Shown: in pieces, positions 1 through 5,681 of the stretch
Position numbering within the stretch: the first letter of the stretch is position 1
How the letters are laid out: each line of letters starts with the position of its first letter
Source of the DNA: Candidatus Yonathbacteria bacterium RIFCSPHIGHO2_01_FULL_51_10
GTDB lineage: Bacteria; Patescibacteriota; Minisyncoccia; Phycocordibacterales; UBA1539_B
Direction: 5' to 3'
Assembly: GCA_001823505.1 (NCBI GenBank)
Contig: MHUS01000010.1
Span: 619 to 29,274, forward strand
Length of the DNA stretch: 28,656 nucleotides
Translations under genes and position numbers: made by a program
Notes under the pieces: generated by a model
The model's database searches: none
Told to the model about the DNA's origin: nothing
The model's input: the letters and a program-made list of their open reading frames with translations, nothing else

Positions 1-387
1 ACTGTCTCCTCGATCCTCACCACCGCGAAGGACCTTGCCTCGACTACGGAGCAGTATATCCCTGCACCGGTGACGGCCGCCGCATCAAGCACGGGCGTCT
101 TTCTTGATGCAGGACGCCAAGCCCTTGCTGGCACCATCGCCGGAGCACAGTCATACGCGCATGACCGTCTTACGGTCCTCAATGCCACAAGCACGCCCAT
201 GGGCACGAAGACAAGCCCCTATGCCGCGGCAGAGAAGCCCTTTCGGTATGTAGAACTCTTCCTTTTGGCTATTGCAGCGTTCATCACCGCCCACCCAATA
301 GTCTATTACATACTCTTTGCATATATTTTGTACCGTGTTATCCGCGCGGTCTTCCGGATGGTTCGCCGCAGGAAATACTCGGCGTAA
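1..387 (+). CDS. C-terminal part of a hypothetical membrane protein (5' end outside window)
   Basis: The frame is open from the first base of the window and runs 128 codons to TAA, so the gene starts upstream; the GTG at 70 is only an internal codon. The visible part has a Ser/Thr/Ala-rich segment typical of an extracytoplasmic or linker region. It is followed by two closely spaced hydrophobic stretches in the last 50 residues (FLLAIAAFITAHPIVYYILF and the following YILYRVIRAVF), and it ends in a basic tail (MVRRRKYSA). This suggests a C-terminal membrane anchor with the basic tail in the cytoplasm. I do not recognise the family. It is probably transcribed separately from the next gene, which has its own TATACT box. 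Confidence 0.7.
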   Translation, partial: TVSSILTTAKDLASTTEQYIPAPVTAAASSTGVFLDAGRQALAGTIAGAQSYAHDRLTVLNATSTPMGTKTSPYAAAEKPFRYVELFLLAIAAFITAHPIVYYILFAYILYRVIRAVFRMVRRRKYSA

Positions 388-417
388 TGAATGTTGCATT
401 CCTACCACCTAGCAACG

Positions 418-423
418 TATACT
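418..423 (+). promoter_or_regulatory. -10 box TATACT, probably leaderless start of the 431 gene
   Basis: TATACT ends 7 nt before the ATG at 431, so transcription would begin at or next to the start codon. No Shine-Dalgarno sequence is present. The same arrangement recurs before several other genes in this window. Confidence 0.55.
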
Positions 424-430
424 GTAATGT

Positions 431-754
431 ATGAATGATGTGATGAAAGCAGATGTTTTCTTTTTTATTACCACCATTGCGGTGGTCGTGCTCACGGTAC
501 TTTTCGTGATCGCAATGGTGTACCTTGTGCGCATCCTTCGCGACGTGAAGGACATCTCTTCGCAGGCGAAAGTTGAGGCAAGCCGTCTGGCGGAAGATGT
601 GGCTGCATTTCGCAGTGAGGCGCGCGCGCAGGGTGCGCGCGCCAAAGAGGTGATCGCATTCTGGGTGGATAAATTTCGCCCACGTCCATTCATGGGAAAA
701 GAAAAGAAAAGCACACGCACGAAATCCAAGAGTTCAGCTTTATCAGATAAATAA
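431..754 (+). CDS. Small membrane-anchored coiled-coil protein
   Basis: This 107-aa protein has one N-terminal transmembrane helix (about residues 9-33, rich in V, I, F and L). A charged helical region follows (about residues 34-80, with an E/A/R pattern compatible with a short coiled coil), then a basic tail of K, R, S and T. The layout resembles DUF948-type small envelope proteins, but I see no diagnostic motif. It is followed after 7 nt by the similarly built gene at 762, and the two probably form one transcription unit that ends at the terminator at 1158-1190. Function unknown; a structural role at the membrane is an inference. Confidence 0.7.
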   Translation: MNDVMKADVFFFITTIAVVVLTVLFVIAMVYLVRILRDVKDISSQAKVEASRLAEDVAAFRSEARAQGARAKEVIAFWVDKFRPRPFMGKEKKSTRTKSKSSALSDK

Positions 755-761
755 TAATTTT

Positions 762-1154
762 ATGGCAGCAAAAAAAACAAGTGGCGGAATCGGGGCAGGG
801 GCAATTATGGGGATCGCTGCAGTTGCGGCAGCGGCAGCCGCAGGAGGATATTTTTTGTACGGTAAGGACGGCGCCAAGAACCGCAAGAAGGTGCGCGGTT
901 GGATGCTTAAGGCAAAGGGCGAGATCCTCGAGAAGGTAGAGAAGCTCAAGGATGTGAGCGAAGAGGAGTACGCGAAGGCAATTGACGTCGTTGCGGCAAA
1001 GTACCGCGCGGTCAAGTCGATCGACCCGGCAGAGGTGGAAGCAATGGTCAAGGAGCTCAAGGGCCACTGGAAGAACATCAAGAAGACGGTTGCCCCAAAG
1101 GCAACAAAAAGGCCGCCAAGAAAACAAAGAAGGCATAACCATAACGGCGCATGA
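762..1154 (+). CDS. Small YtxH-like membrane-anchored protein, apparent frameshift in tail
   Basis: The 130-aa product starts MAAKKTSGG and has a Gly/Ala-rich transmembrane helix at about residues 10-32. A long charged amphipathic helix follows (about 40-110, K/E-rich), as in YtxH/gas-vesicle-like small stress proteins; family membership is uncertain. The last 18 codons as read give an odd Arg/Pro/His/Asn-rich end. If the A5 run at 1106-1110 had one more A, the tail would instead read KATKKAAKKTKKA and stop at TAA 1136-1138, which is the usual style of lysine/alanine tails. A 1-nt deletion, a sequencing error or programmed slippage are all possible. Probably co-transcribed with the gene at 431. 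Confidence 0.7.
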   Translation: MAAKKTSGGIGAGAIMGIAAVAAAAAAGGYFLYGKDGAKNRKKVRGWMLKAKGEILEKVEKLKDVSEEEYAKAIDVVAAKYRAVKSIDPAEVEAMVKELKGHWKNIKKTVAPKATKRPPRKQRRHNHNGA

Positions 1155-1157
1155 TTG

Positions 1158-1190
1158 CAAAAGCGCCCCGACTACGTCGGGGCGCTTTTG
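1158..1190 (+). terminator. Rho-independent terminator, 15-bp stem
   Basis: A perfect inverted repeat (CAAAAGCGCCCCGAC, loop TAC, and its complement) lies directly behind the 762 gene. The stem ends in a CTTTTG run, and the A-tract on the other arm means it may work in both directions. Confidence 0.8.
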
Positions 1191-1260
1191 TTGACAAAGA
1201 CTCCCTACTGAGTATCCTGGAGAAAGAGATTCATTGTCTAACTACGAGGAGGGTACGATC

Positions 1261-1593
1261 ATGGCAAACGAAACACTGCGGCCGCTGCTCCTCGACGGAT
1301 GGAAGAGCAGAGAGGTACGCGTTACCGAGAAGATGATCACAGCCTATAAGGACGAAGAACAGCAGCATCTTCACTGCAGATATTGTTTGAGGGTTCTCGA
1401 AGTTGGAACCACGGTGATAAAGATCACGATTCCGGCGCGACGGAATCGCTTGAGCGGAGATGTTTTCTTTTGCCAGGTCAGCTGTGAGAGGAAAGAGTAC
1501 CTCAAGCTAACACGGCAAAGTCTGAGTATGGAGCCGTTTGATACATACGATGTCCTTGAGGCGACCACACTACATGAAGCTGGTTTTTTCTGA
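1261..1593 (+). CDS. Hypothetical small protein with four-cysteine (zinc-type) motif
   Basis: I chose the ATG at 1261 because AGGAGGG sits 7 nt upstream; the in-frame TTG at 1234 has no such site. The 110-aa product has no transmembrane segment. Cysteines at about residues 39, 42, 71 and 75 (HCRYC ... FFCQVSC) are spaced like a treble-clef or zinc-ribbon knuckle. A basic patch (PARRNRLSG) lies between the two pairs, which could suit nucleic-acid or protein binding. I do not recognise the family. The gene is monocistronic: it lies between terminators at 1158-1190 and 1631-1659 and is one of the few genes here with a strong Shine-Dalgarno site. Confidence 0.65.
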   Translation: MANETLRPLLLDGWKSREVRVTEKMITAYKDEEQQHLHCRYCLRVLEVGTTVIKITIPARRNRLSGDVFFCQVSCERKEYLKLTRQSLSMEPFDTYDVLEATTLHEAGFF

Positions 1594-1630
1594 CGATACG
1601 ACACAGTCCGCACTCTTGTGTTAAAAGCGC

Positions 1631-1659
1631 CCCGCACGTTCCGTGCGGGTCCTTTTTTT
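1631..1659 (+). terminator. Rho-independent terminator after the Cys4 gene
   Basis: The stem CCCGCACG / CGTGCGGG with loop TTC is followed by a run of seven T residues. It lies between the stop at 1593 and the promoter of dnaX. Confidence 0.85.
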
Positions 1660-1661
1660 GA

Positions 1662-1667
1662 TATACT
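1662..1667 (+). promoter_or_regulatory. -10 box TATACT of dnaX
   Basis: TATACT, preceded by TGA, sits immediately after the T-run of the upstream terminator and 14 nt before the ATG at 1682. This allows only a very short leader and no Shine-Dalgarno site. Confidence 0.5.
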
Positions 1668-1681
1668 GCACCCACTATCGT

Positions 1682-2743
1682 ATGAGCAAAGAGAAACCCA
1701 AGGACCACCAGGCACTCTACCGCAAGTATCGCCCCGCAAGCTGGGACGAAGTGCTGGGGCAGGAGCATGTGGTCAAGGCGCTCACGGGCGCCATCACCCA
1801 AGGCAAGATCGCCCATGCGTATCTCTTTGCCGGCTCCCGCGGCACGGGCAAGACATCCATCGCGCGCATCTTTGCCGGTGTCGTCGGCACGACCGGCAGC
1901 GATCTCTATGAGATAGACGCCGCGTCCAACCGCGGTATCGATGACGTCCGCGCCCTCCGCGAGAGCGTGCAAACGCTGCCTTTTGAGTCGCCCTACAAGG
2001 TATACATCATCGACGAGGTGCACATGCTCACCAAGGAGGCCTTCAACGCACTCCTAAAGACTTTGGAGGAGCCGCCGCATTTCGTGATCTTTATCCTTGC
2101 GACCACCGAGCTCAACAAAGTGCCCGACACCATCGTCTCGCGCTGCCAGACCTTCACCTTCAAGAAGCCGACGCAGACGATCCTGAAGGAACTTGTGCTG
2201 GATATCGCCAAGAAAGAGGGGTACAAGATAGACGCCGCGTCCGCGGAGCTCATCGCGCTCTTGGGTGACGGGTCGTTCCGTGACACGCACGGGATATTAC
2301 AAAAAGTCCTCTCCTCCACGGCGGGCAAGGCCGTCGCCCTAGAGGAGGTGGAGCGCATCACCGGCGCTCCCAAGACAGCCCTCGTGAACAGCCTCCTCAC
2401 AGGCATCGCCTCAGGCGATACCGCAAGCGCGCTGCAGGCCATCCGCGCCGCGCGTGACGAGAACGTGGACATGAAGACCTTTGCCAAGCTCCTCCTGCGC
2501 AAGCTCCGCGCCGCGCTCCTCGTGCGTTTCGATCCCGCGTACGCCGCACGTATGGCGGACGAATTCACTGAGGAGGACACTGCATTTTTAAAGAAACTTG
2601 CCGCTGACAAGCAGGCCAAGCTGACCGGCGACACCATTGTGACCTTCCTTGACGCGCATGACCGCACCGGCTCCTCTGCTATTCCCGAGCTTCCACTCGA
2701 GCTCGCCGTGATCAAGCTTGCAGGCGGAGAAGAGGGGAAATGA
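1682..2743 (+). CDS. dnaX: DNA polymerase III clamp-loader subunit (gamma/tau), short form
   Basis: DnaX is the ATPase of the clamp loader that places the beta sliding clamp on DNA. The ATG at 1682 gives 353 aa; an upstream in-frame GTG at 1643 lies inside the terminator stem. Visible motifs are the DnaX N-terminal signature LYRKYRP, the P-loop GSRGTGKTS (51-59), Walker B IIDEVH (109-114), sensor-1 ATTE (140-143) and the arginine-finger motif SRCQ (153-156). The zinc-binding module with four cysteines that normally separates the P-loop from the EIDAASN motif is absent: only about ten residues lie there. The protein ends after the collar-like domain III, so the tau-specific domains that bind helicase and polymerase are missing. 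The gene is more G+C-rich than its neighbours. Confidence 0.95.
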   Translation: MSKEKPKDHQALYRKYRPASWDEVLGQEHVVKALTGAITQGKIAHAYLFAGSRGTGKTSIARIFAGVVGTTGSDLYEIDAASNRGIDDVRALRESVQTLPFESPYKVYIIDEVHMLTKEAFNALLKTLEEPPHFVIFILATTELNKVPDTIVSRCQTFTFKKPTQTILKELVLDIAKKEGYKIDAASAELIALLGDGSFRDTHGILQKVLSSTAGKAVALEEVERITGAPKTALVNSLLTGIASGDTASALQAIRAARDENVDMKTFAKLLLRKLRAALLVRFDPAYAARMADEFTEEDTAFLKKLAADKQAKLTGDTIVTFLDAHDRTGSSAIPELPLELAVIKLAGGEEGK

Positions 2744-2754
2744 AATACGAAGCA

Positions 2755-2783
2755 TTGACAGTGCACCGATTATGGTGTATTAT
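2755..2783 (+). promoter_or_regulatory. Consensus sigma-70 promoter TTGACA-17-TATTAT
   Basis: TTGACA at 2755-2760 is followed by a 17-nt spacer and TATTAT at 2778-2783. It is the best -35/-10 pair in the window and drives the 2832 gene with a leader of about 40 nt that contains AAGGAG at 2820-2825. Confidence 0.8.
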
Positions 2784-2831
2784 TACACTCGGGTAATTTT
2801 ATAATGTTGTTCTAATTGCAAGGAGAAAACG

Positions 2832-3113
2832 ATGGAACCTTGTCCAAAATGTAACGGCAGAAAAGGTAATCGGAAGTGCAGTCGTTGTCATGGTGCCGGT
2901 AAGGTTAACGATGACGGAAGCGTGCTCAGTCAGGCCACGATCTTGCCCATGCTGGGTGATTCGAGTCCTGATTCTCGCAATCCGATATCATCGCATTATG
3001 ACAGCCACCACAGTTCTTCGCACTGCGATCACAGCAGCTCTCACAGCAGCGACTCGGGTTCGTCGTCCAGTGGCGACTGCGGTGGTGGCGGAGGCGGGGG
3101 AGGTGGCGACTAA
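2832..3113 (+). CDS. Small protein with DnaJ-type zinc motif and Ser/His- then Gly-rich tail
   Basis: The start is fixed by AAGGAG 6 nt upstream. The 93-aa product begins with two CxxCxGxx-type knuckles (C4/C7 and C16/C19, in PCPKCNG and CSRCHGAG), the pattern of the DnaJ cysteine-rich domain. This region is compatible with one zinc site. From about residue 50 the sequence is almost only Ser, His and Asp, and it ends in a nine-glycine run. There is no signal peptide or membrane segment. The low-complexity His/Ser/Asp tail may bind metal; that is inference. The strong promoter, Shine-Dalgarno site and own terminator indicate an independently and perhaps highly expressed gene. Exact function unknown. 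Confidence 0.75.
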   Translation: MEPCPKCNGRKGNRKCSRCHGAGKVNDDGSVLSQATILPMLGDSSPDSRNPISSHYDSHHSSSHCDHSSSHSSDSGSSSSGDCGGGGGGGGGD

Positions 3114-3137
3114 GCGGTTCAAAGCAATAAGTAATAA

Positions 3138-3170
3138 GACCCTGGTACTTCGGTGCCGGGGTCGTTTTTT
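3138..3170 (+). terminator. Rho-independent terminator with TTCG loop
   Basis: GACCCTGGTAC and GTGCCGGGGTC form an imperfect stem closed by a TTCG tetraloop, followed by a T-run from 3165. It ends the 2832 transcript. Confidence 0.8.
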
Positions 3171-3252
3171 AAAAAACAGTACGTTGTTTTTAGGCGAGTT
3201 TTAAGGTAAGGTTATAGGCGTTGAAAAGCTCTTTGGGGGCGTTTGGTGGTAG

Positions 3253-3258
3253 GATAAT
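3253..3258 (+). promoter_or_regulatory. Possible -10 box (GATAAT) of tRNA-Gln
   Basis: GATAAT lies 29 nt before the first base of the tRNA in an otherwise gene-free stretch. No convincing -35 element is seen, so this is a weak call. Confidence 0.3.
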
Positions 3259-3287
3259 AAAGAGGACAGAGCAAGCGAGTGTTTTAT

Positions 3288-3358
3288 TGGGGGATCGTCT
3301 AACGGTAGGACAGCGGCCTTTGAAGCCGTGAATCTTGGTTCGATTCCAAGTCCCCCAG
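3288..3358 (+). tRNA. tRNA-Gln (anticodon UUG)
   Basis: The cloverleaf folds cleanly. Acceptor TGGGGGA pairs with TCCCCCA, D-stem GTC pairs with GAC, anticodon stem GCGGC pairs with GCCGT (one G-T pair) around the loop CTTTGAA, and the T-arm is CTTGG-TTCGATT-CCAAG. The loop gives anticodon TTG, i.e. glutamine. The U1-A72 pair and discriminator G73 are the usual glutamine identity features. CCA is not encoded (GTT follows), so it must be added by the CCA-adding enzyme. Confidence 0.93.
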
Positions 3359-3443
3359 TTTTGGAGCCGAGCGACAGAAACTGGGGGAAGCGAGAGTGCA
3401 CCCCGAAGGAGAGTCTTTCGGGGGTACCAAGGGGAGTCCTTGG
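3351..3443 (+). repeat. Three consecutive hairpins overlapping the tRNA-Gln 3' end
   Basis: The 3' acceptor strand of the tRNA plus three following bases (TCCCCCAGTTT, 3351-3361) has a perfect 11-bp complement at 3378-3388. Two more hairpins follow: CCCCGAA/TTCGGGG (3401-3407 with 3417-3423) and CCAAGG/CCTTGG (3427-3432 with 3438-3443). No T-run follows, so these are not standard terminators. The first hairpin could compete with acceptor-stem folding or guide 3' processing. They end just before the promoter of the 3478 gene. Confidence 0.65.
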
Positions 3444-3459
3444 AAAAAAGTTGATGTGG

Positions 3460-3465
3460 TATAGT
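3460..3465 (+). promoter_or_regulatory. -10 box TATAGT of the nucleotidyltransferase gene
   Basis: GGTATAGT ends 12 nt before the ATG at 3478. It lies inside the longer reading frame that begins upstream, which supports the downstream start. Confidence 0.4.
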
Positions 3466-3477
3466 ACAAGTGACCCC

Positions 3478-3972
3478 ATGGAAGAAAAAACAGTAAACGC
3501 GTTACGCTGGATTGTAGAAATTCTCACAAAAAACGAGATACCCTATAGAATAGGAGGTGGATTTGCGGCGCATATTTACGGCTCAACCCGATCGATCAAT
3601 GACATAGACGTTTCGCTTTCTGGAAAATATTTTTCAGCCATTATTCCAGAAGTTTCTAATTATATTACTGCGGGTCCAAAACATTATTCAAACGAAAAGT
3701 GGGACTGCGATACGCTGTCACTTGATTATAATGGGCAGGAAATAGACATAACCGATGTAGATACCTTGCGAATGAGTAACAAGGAGGAGATCGAGTGGGT
3801 TCAGGTTAAGGATACATATCGAAGGTTTCCAGGCATTATGATGAGCATAGAGGGCGTCAATGTTTCTCTTATGGACCCTCGCGATCTGGTCGCTTACAAG
3901 AAACATCTCGGTGGAGATCATCAGCTTGTTGATATCGAGTCAGTCGAGAAATATATTGCTGATAAAAATTAA
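3478..3972 (+). CDS. Predicted nucleotidyltransferase-fold protein
   Basis: I start this gene at ATG 3478 (164 aa), because the open frame upstream runs back through the tRNA and the putative -10 box lies between the possible starts. The N-terminal half carries the nucleotidyltransferase signature: a Gly-rich helix start GGGFAAHIYGS (26-36), then RSINDIDV with acidic residues D42 and D44. EIDITDVD further on could give the third metal ligand. This is the pattern of stand-alone NTases such as AbiEii-like and aminoglycoside-type enzymes, but no partner antitoxin or substrate domain is present. Substrate unknown. The gene is A+T-rich compared with dnaX and lies directly behind tRNA-Gln, so horizontal origin is possible. 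Confidence 0.7.
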   Translation: MEEKTVNALRWIVEILTKNEIPYRIGGGFAAHIYGSTRSINDIDVSLSGKYFSAIIPEVSNYITAGPKHYSNEKWDCDTLSLDYNGQEIDITDVDTLRMSNKEEIEWVQVKDTYRRFPGIMMSIEGVNVSLMDPRDLVAYKKHLGGDHQLVDIESVEKYIADKN

Positions 3973-4018
3973 GATTAGCCTACAGCAAAGGCGGTCTTTG
4001 CCGCCAGGGAGAATTTGA

Positions 4019-4024
4019 TATACT
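4019..4024 (+). promoter_or_regulatory. -10 box TATACT, leaderless start of the 4031 gene
   Basis: TGATATACT ends 6 nt before the ATG at 4031. There is no Shine-Dalgarno site. A small hairpin (GGCGG/CCGCC, 3990-4005) precedes it. Confidence 0.6.
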
Positions 4025-4030
4025 AAACCC

Positions 4031-4687
4031 ATGAAATTATTACTGACATCAAACGGACTTTCTAATCAGTCTATCGCGAATGCCTTATTCGAATTAGTGG
4101 GGAAGCCTGCCAGTGAAACTACGCTCGTTTTTATCCCCACGGCGATGAATGCCACTTGGGGCGACAAAGAGTGGTTCATCGACGATCTTAACAACATCAA
4201 GAAACAAGGATTTAAAACTGTTGATATTGTAGATATTTCTGCACTTCCTAAAAATGTTTGGTTGCCGAGGATTGAAAAAGGCGACGTTTTGTTTTTCTCT
4301 GGAGGCAACACCTCCCACTTGATGCGCTGGTTAAAAGAATCAGGACTCGCGGAGCTACTTCCTGAATTACTCAAAACGAGAGTGTACGCAGGAATTAGTG
4401 CGGGAAGCATGGTTACGAATCCGACGCTTGCACTCAGTAGTGAAGACAAAAAAGTGTACTATGAGGAAGAGTTCGGATATAAAAGTGAAGAGGCGCTCAA
4501 TTTTGTAGATGTGTATGTCCGCCCCCATTTAAATTCTTCCTATTTCCCGGATGCCCGAGAAGAATATTTTGCTGAAATTGCCAAAAAAATGAAGAAGACA
4601 ATTTATGTGCTTGACGATGAGTCGGCACTCAAAATCGTAGATGGCCAGGTTGAAGTTATTACCGAGGGGGAATATGTAAAATTGTAA
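4031..4687 (+). CDS. pepE: Peptidase S51 family protein (dipeptidase E-like)
   Basis: Peptidase E enzymes are cytoplasmic serine hydrolases of the class-I glutamine-amidotransferase-like fold that cleave Asp-X dipeptides. The 218-aa length fits the family. Motifs visible are FFSGGNTSHLMRWL (oxyanion/Gly-rich loop), the nucleophile elbow GISAGSM with Ser126, and the catalytic histidine in VRPHLNSSYFP (H166). The C-terminus ends in the usual short beta hairpin. It starts leaderless from the box at 4019-4024. The SET-domain gene begins 1 nt after its stop, so the two are co-transcribed and probably translationally coupled. Substrate specificity cannot be fixed from sequence; cyanophycinase-like members share these motifs. 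Confidence 0.85.
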   Translation: MKLLLTSNGLSNQSIANALFELVGKPASETTLVFIPTAMNATWGDKEWFIDDLNNIKKQGFKTVDIVDISALPKNVWLPRIEKGDVLFFSGGNTSHLMRWLKESGLAELLPELLKTRVYAGISAGSMVTNPTLALSSEDKKVYYEEEFGYKSEEALNFVDVYVRPHLNSSYFPDAREEYFAEIAKKMKKTIYVLDDESALKIVDGQVEVITEGEYVKL

Positions 4688-4688
4688 T

Positions 4689-5087
4689 ATGAAAAATAGC
4701 ACTGATGAATTCTCATTTATTTTAAAACCCTCGACTGTATGTGATGGGGTAGGGGTATTTTCAACGCATGCCATTAAGGAGGGGACGCACCTACGGCTTT
4801 TTGGCGATGATGTGAAGTTGGGGGATCTTGTACGGAAGAAAAAAGATGTGCCTGAATTTTTTCATGCGTATTGCATCGATCAAGGGGCAGACCTTATCTG
4901 TCCGAAAGATTTTGGGAGCATGTCGGTTGGCTGGCACATGAATCATTCAAAAGCCCCTGTTGCGACCCATCGTGATCTCGATTGGTACGCAGCAAGGGAT
5001 ATTTTTGCAGGGGAGGAAATTGTGATTGATTACAACACGCTTGGAGAGCCCGAGGAGAGCAGAGAAGATTACTACAATCACAATTAG
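4689..5087 (+). CDS. SET-domain protein (putative lysine methyltransferase)
   Basis: The 132-aa product is little more than one SET domain. The N-terminal motif GVGVFSTHAIKEGT (20-33) matches the SET start (G-x-G-x-F/Y-A). The SAM-binding pseudo-knot is represented by GWHMNHS (N85, H86), and the end is AGEEIVIDYNTL with D114 and Y115. Post-SET cysteines are absent. SET domains transfer methyl groups from SAM to lysine side chains; in bacteria the targets are mostly unknown. It starts 1 nt after the peptidase E stop with no Shine-Dalgarno site, which suggests coupling. It could instead be a SET-like fold without activity. Confidence 0.78.
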   Translation: MKNSTDEFSFILKPSTVCDGVGVFSTHAIKEGTHLRLFGDDVKLGDLVRKKKDVPEFFHAYCIDQGADLICPKDFGSMSVGWHMNHSKAPVATHRDLDWYAARDIFAGEEIVIDYNTLGEPEESREDYYNHN

Positions 5088-5167
5088 TTATGCTGACGTT
5101 ATACAACGTAATTTCCTCCGAGTGACAAACGGCTGTCCCCAAGTTTGAAAGAAAACTGCCCCCGGTA

Positions 5168-5195
5168 TTGTAGTAAGAGTATAAGGTCGAATAAT
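5168..5195 (+). promoter_or_regulatory. Weak promoter candidate for the 5218 gene
   Basis: TTGTAG and AATAAT are separated by 16 nt and end 22 nt before the ATG. The hexamers are poor matches, so this is tentative. The rest of 5088-5167 holds no recognisable gene. Confidence 0.3.
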
Positions 5196-5217
5196 ACCAG
5201 TAATACATTAAAACTAT

Positions 5218-5601
5218 ATGAAAAAAACAACATTGGGATTGGGGGCATTGGCGCTTACGCTAGGGGTGATGGGCATGTCTGCAGGAGTTGCATCGGCATA
5301 TCAAGGAGATCCGAATACCAAGGGTCCGAATTACTCTCTCGAGCGCCATGAGGCAATGGAGAAGGCGTTTGAGAACAAGGATTATTCAGCATGGAAAGAT
5401 CTCATGCAGGGGCGTGGCAGAGTCTCGCAGGTCGTTACTCCGGAGAATTTCTCCAAGTTTGCCGAAGCTCATGAATTGATGGAGCAAGGCAAGGTTGCTG
5501 AGGCACAGAAGATCCGCCAGGAGCTTGGTTTAGGGCTCCACAACGGTTCTCTCAAAGGAGGAATGAATGGAACGGGTATGCACCGAGGCATGAATCGTTA
5601 A
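5218..5601 (+). CDS. Small exported protein with Met/His/Gly-rich C-terminus
   Basis: The 127-aa product has a clear signal peptide: basic MKKT, a Gly/Ala/Leu core and a signal-peptidase site after GVASA (about residue 27). The mature part is a short helical domain (about 35-105) with many charged residues. It has two similar helical stretches (HEAMEKAFENKDYSAWKDLM and FAEAHELMEQGKVAEAQKI) and ends in GGMNGTGMHRGMNR. Met/His pairs of this type can bind copper or other soft metals; that is inference. It lies just upstream of the ECF sigma/membrane-protein pair. Family not recognised. Confidence 0.75.
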   Translation: MKKTTLGLGALALTLGVMGMSAGVASAYQGDPNTKGPNYSLERHEAMEKAFENKDYSAWKDLMQGRGRVSQVVTPENFSKFAEAHELMEQGKVAEAQKIRQELGLGLHNGSLKGGMNGTGMHRGMNR

Positions 5602-5619
5602 CAACAGAATATTCTATTG

Positions 5620-5649
5620 CACCACCCCGATACCAATCGGGGTTTGGTG
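5620..5649 (+). terminator. Probable terminator hairpin after the 5218 gene
   Basis: CACCA-CCCCGAT pairs with ATCGGGG-TT-TGGTG around loop ACCA (two unpaired T). No T-run follows, so it may be a weak terminator or an RNA 3' end stabiliser. Confidence 0.45.
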
Positions 5650-5669
5650 TGTAAATAGTGTGCACTTGG

Positions 5670-5675
5670 TATAAT
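5670..5675 (+). promoter_or_regulatory. -10 box TATAAT, leaderless start of ECF sigma gene
   Basis: GGTATAAT ends 6 nt before the ATG at 5682, placing +1 at the start codon; there is no Shine-Dalgarno site. Confidence 0.65.
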
Positions 5676-5681
5676 TGAGCC

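Noticed and set aside
1993..2766. 257-residue minus-strand frame opposite dnaX
   Set aside because: It is Ser/Ala/Arg-rich shadow coding opposite a clear dnaX gene and has no recognisable domain.
2890..3204. 104-residue plus frame overlapping the zinc-motif gene
   Set aside because: It is a frame-shifted shadow of 2832-3113 and runs through the terminator.
3401..3443. Hairpins after the tRNA as an ordinary terminator
   Set aside because: No T-run follows either stem, so I list them as structured repeats instead.
5131..5165. Possible second copy of the tRNA-Gln 3' end (GTCCCC-AGTTT) as an attachment site
   Set aside because: The match to the tRNA end is short and gapped; it is not enough to claim an att site.
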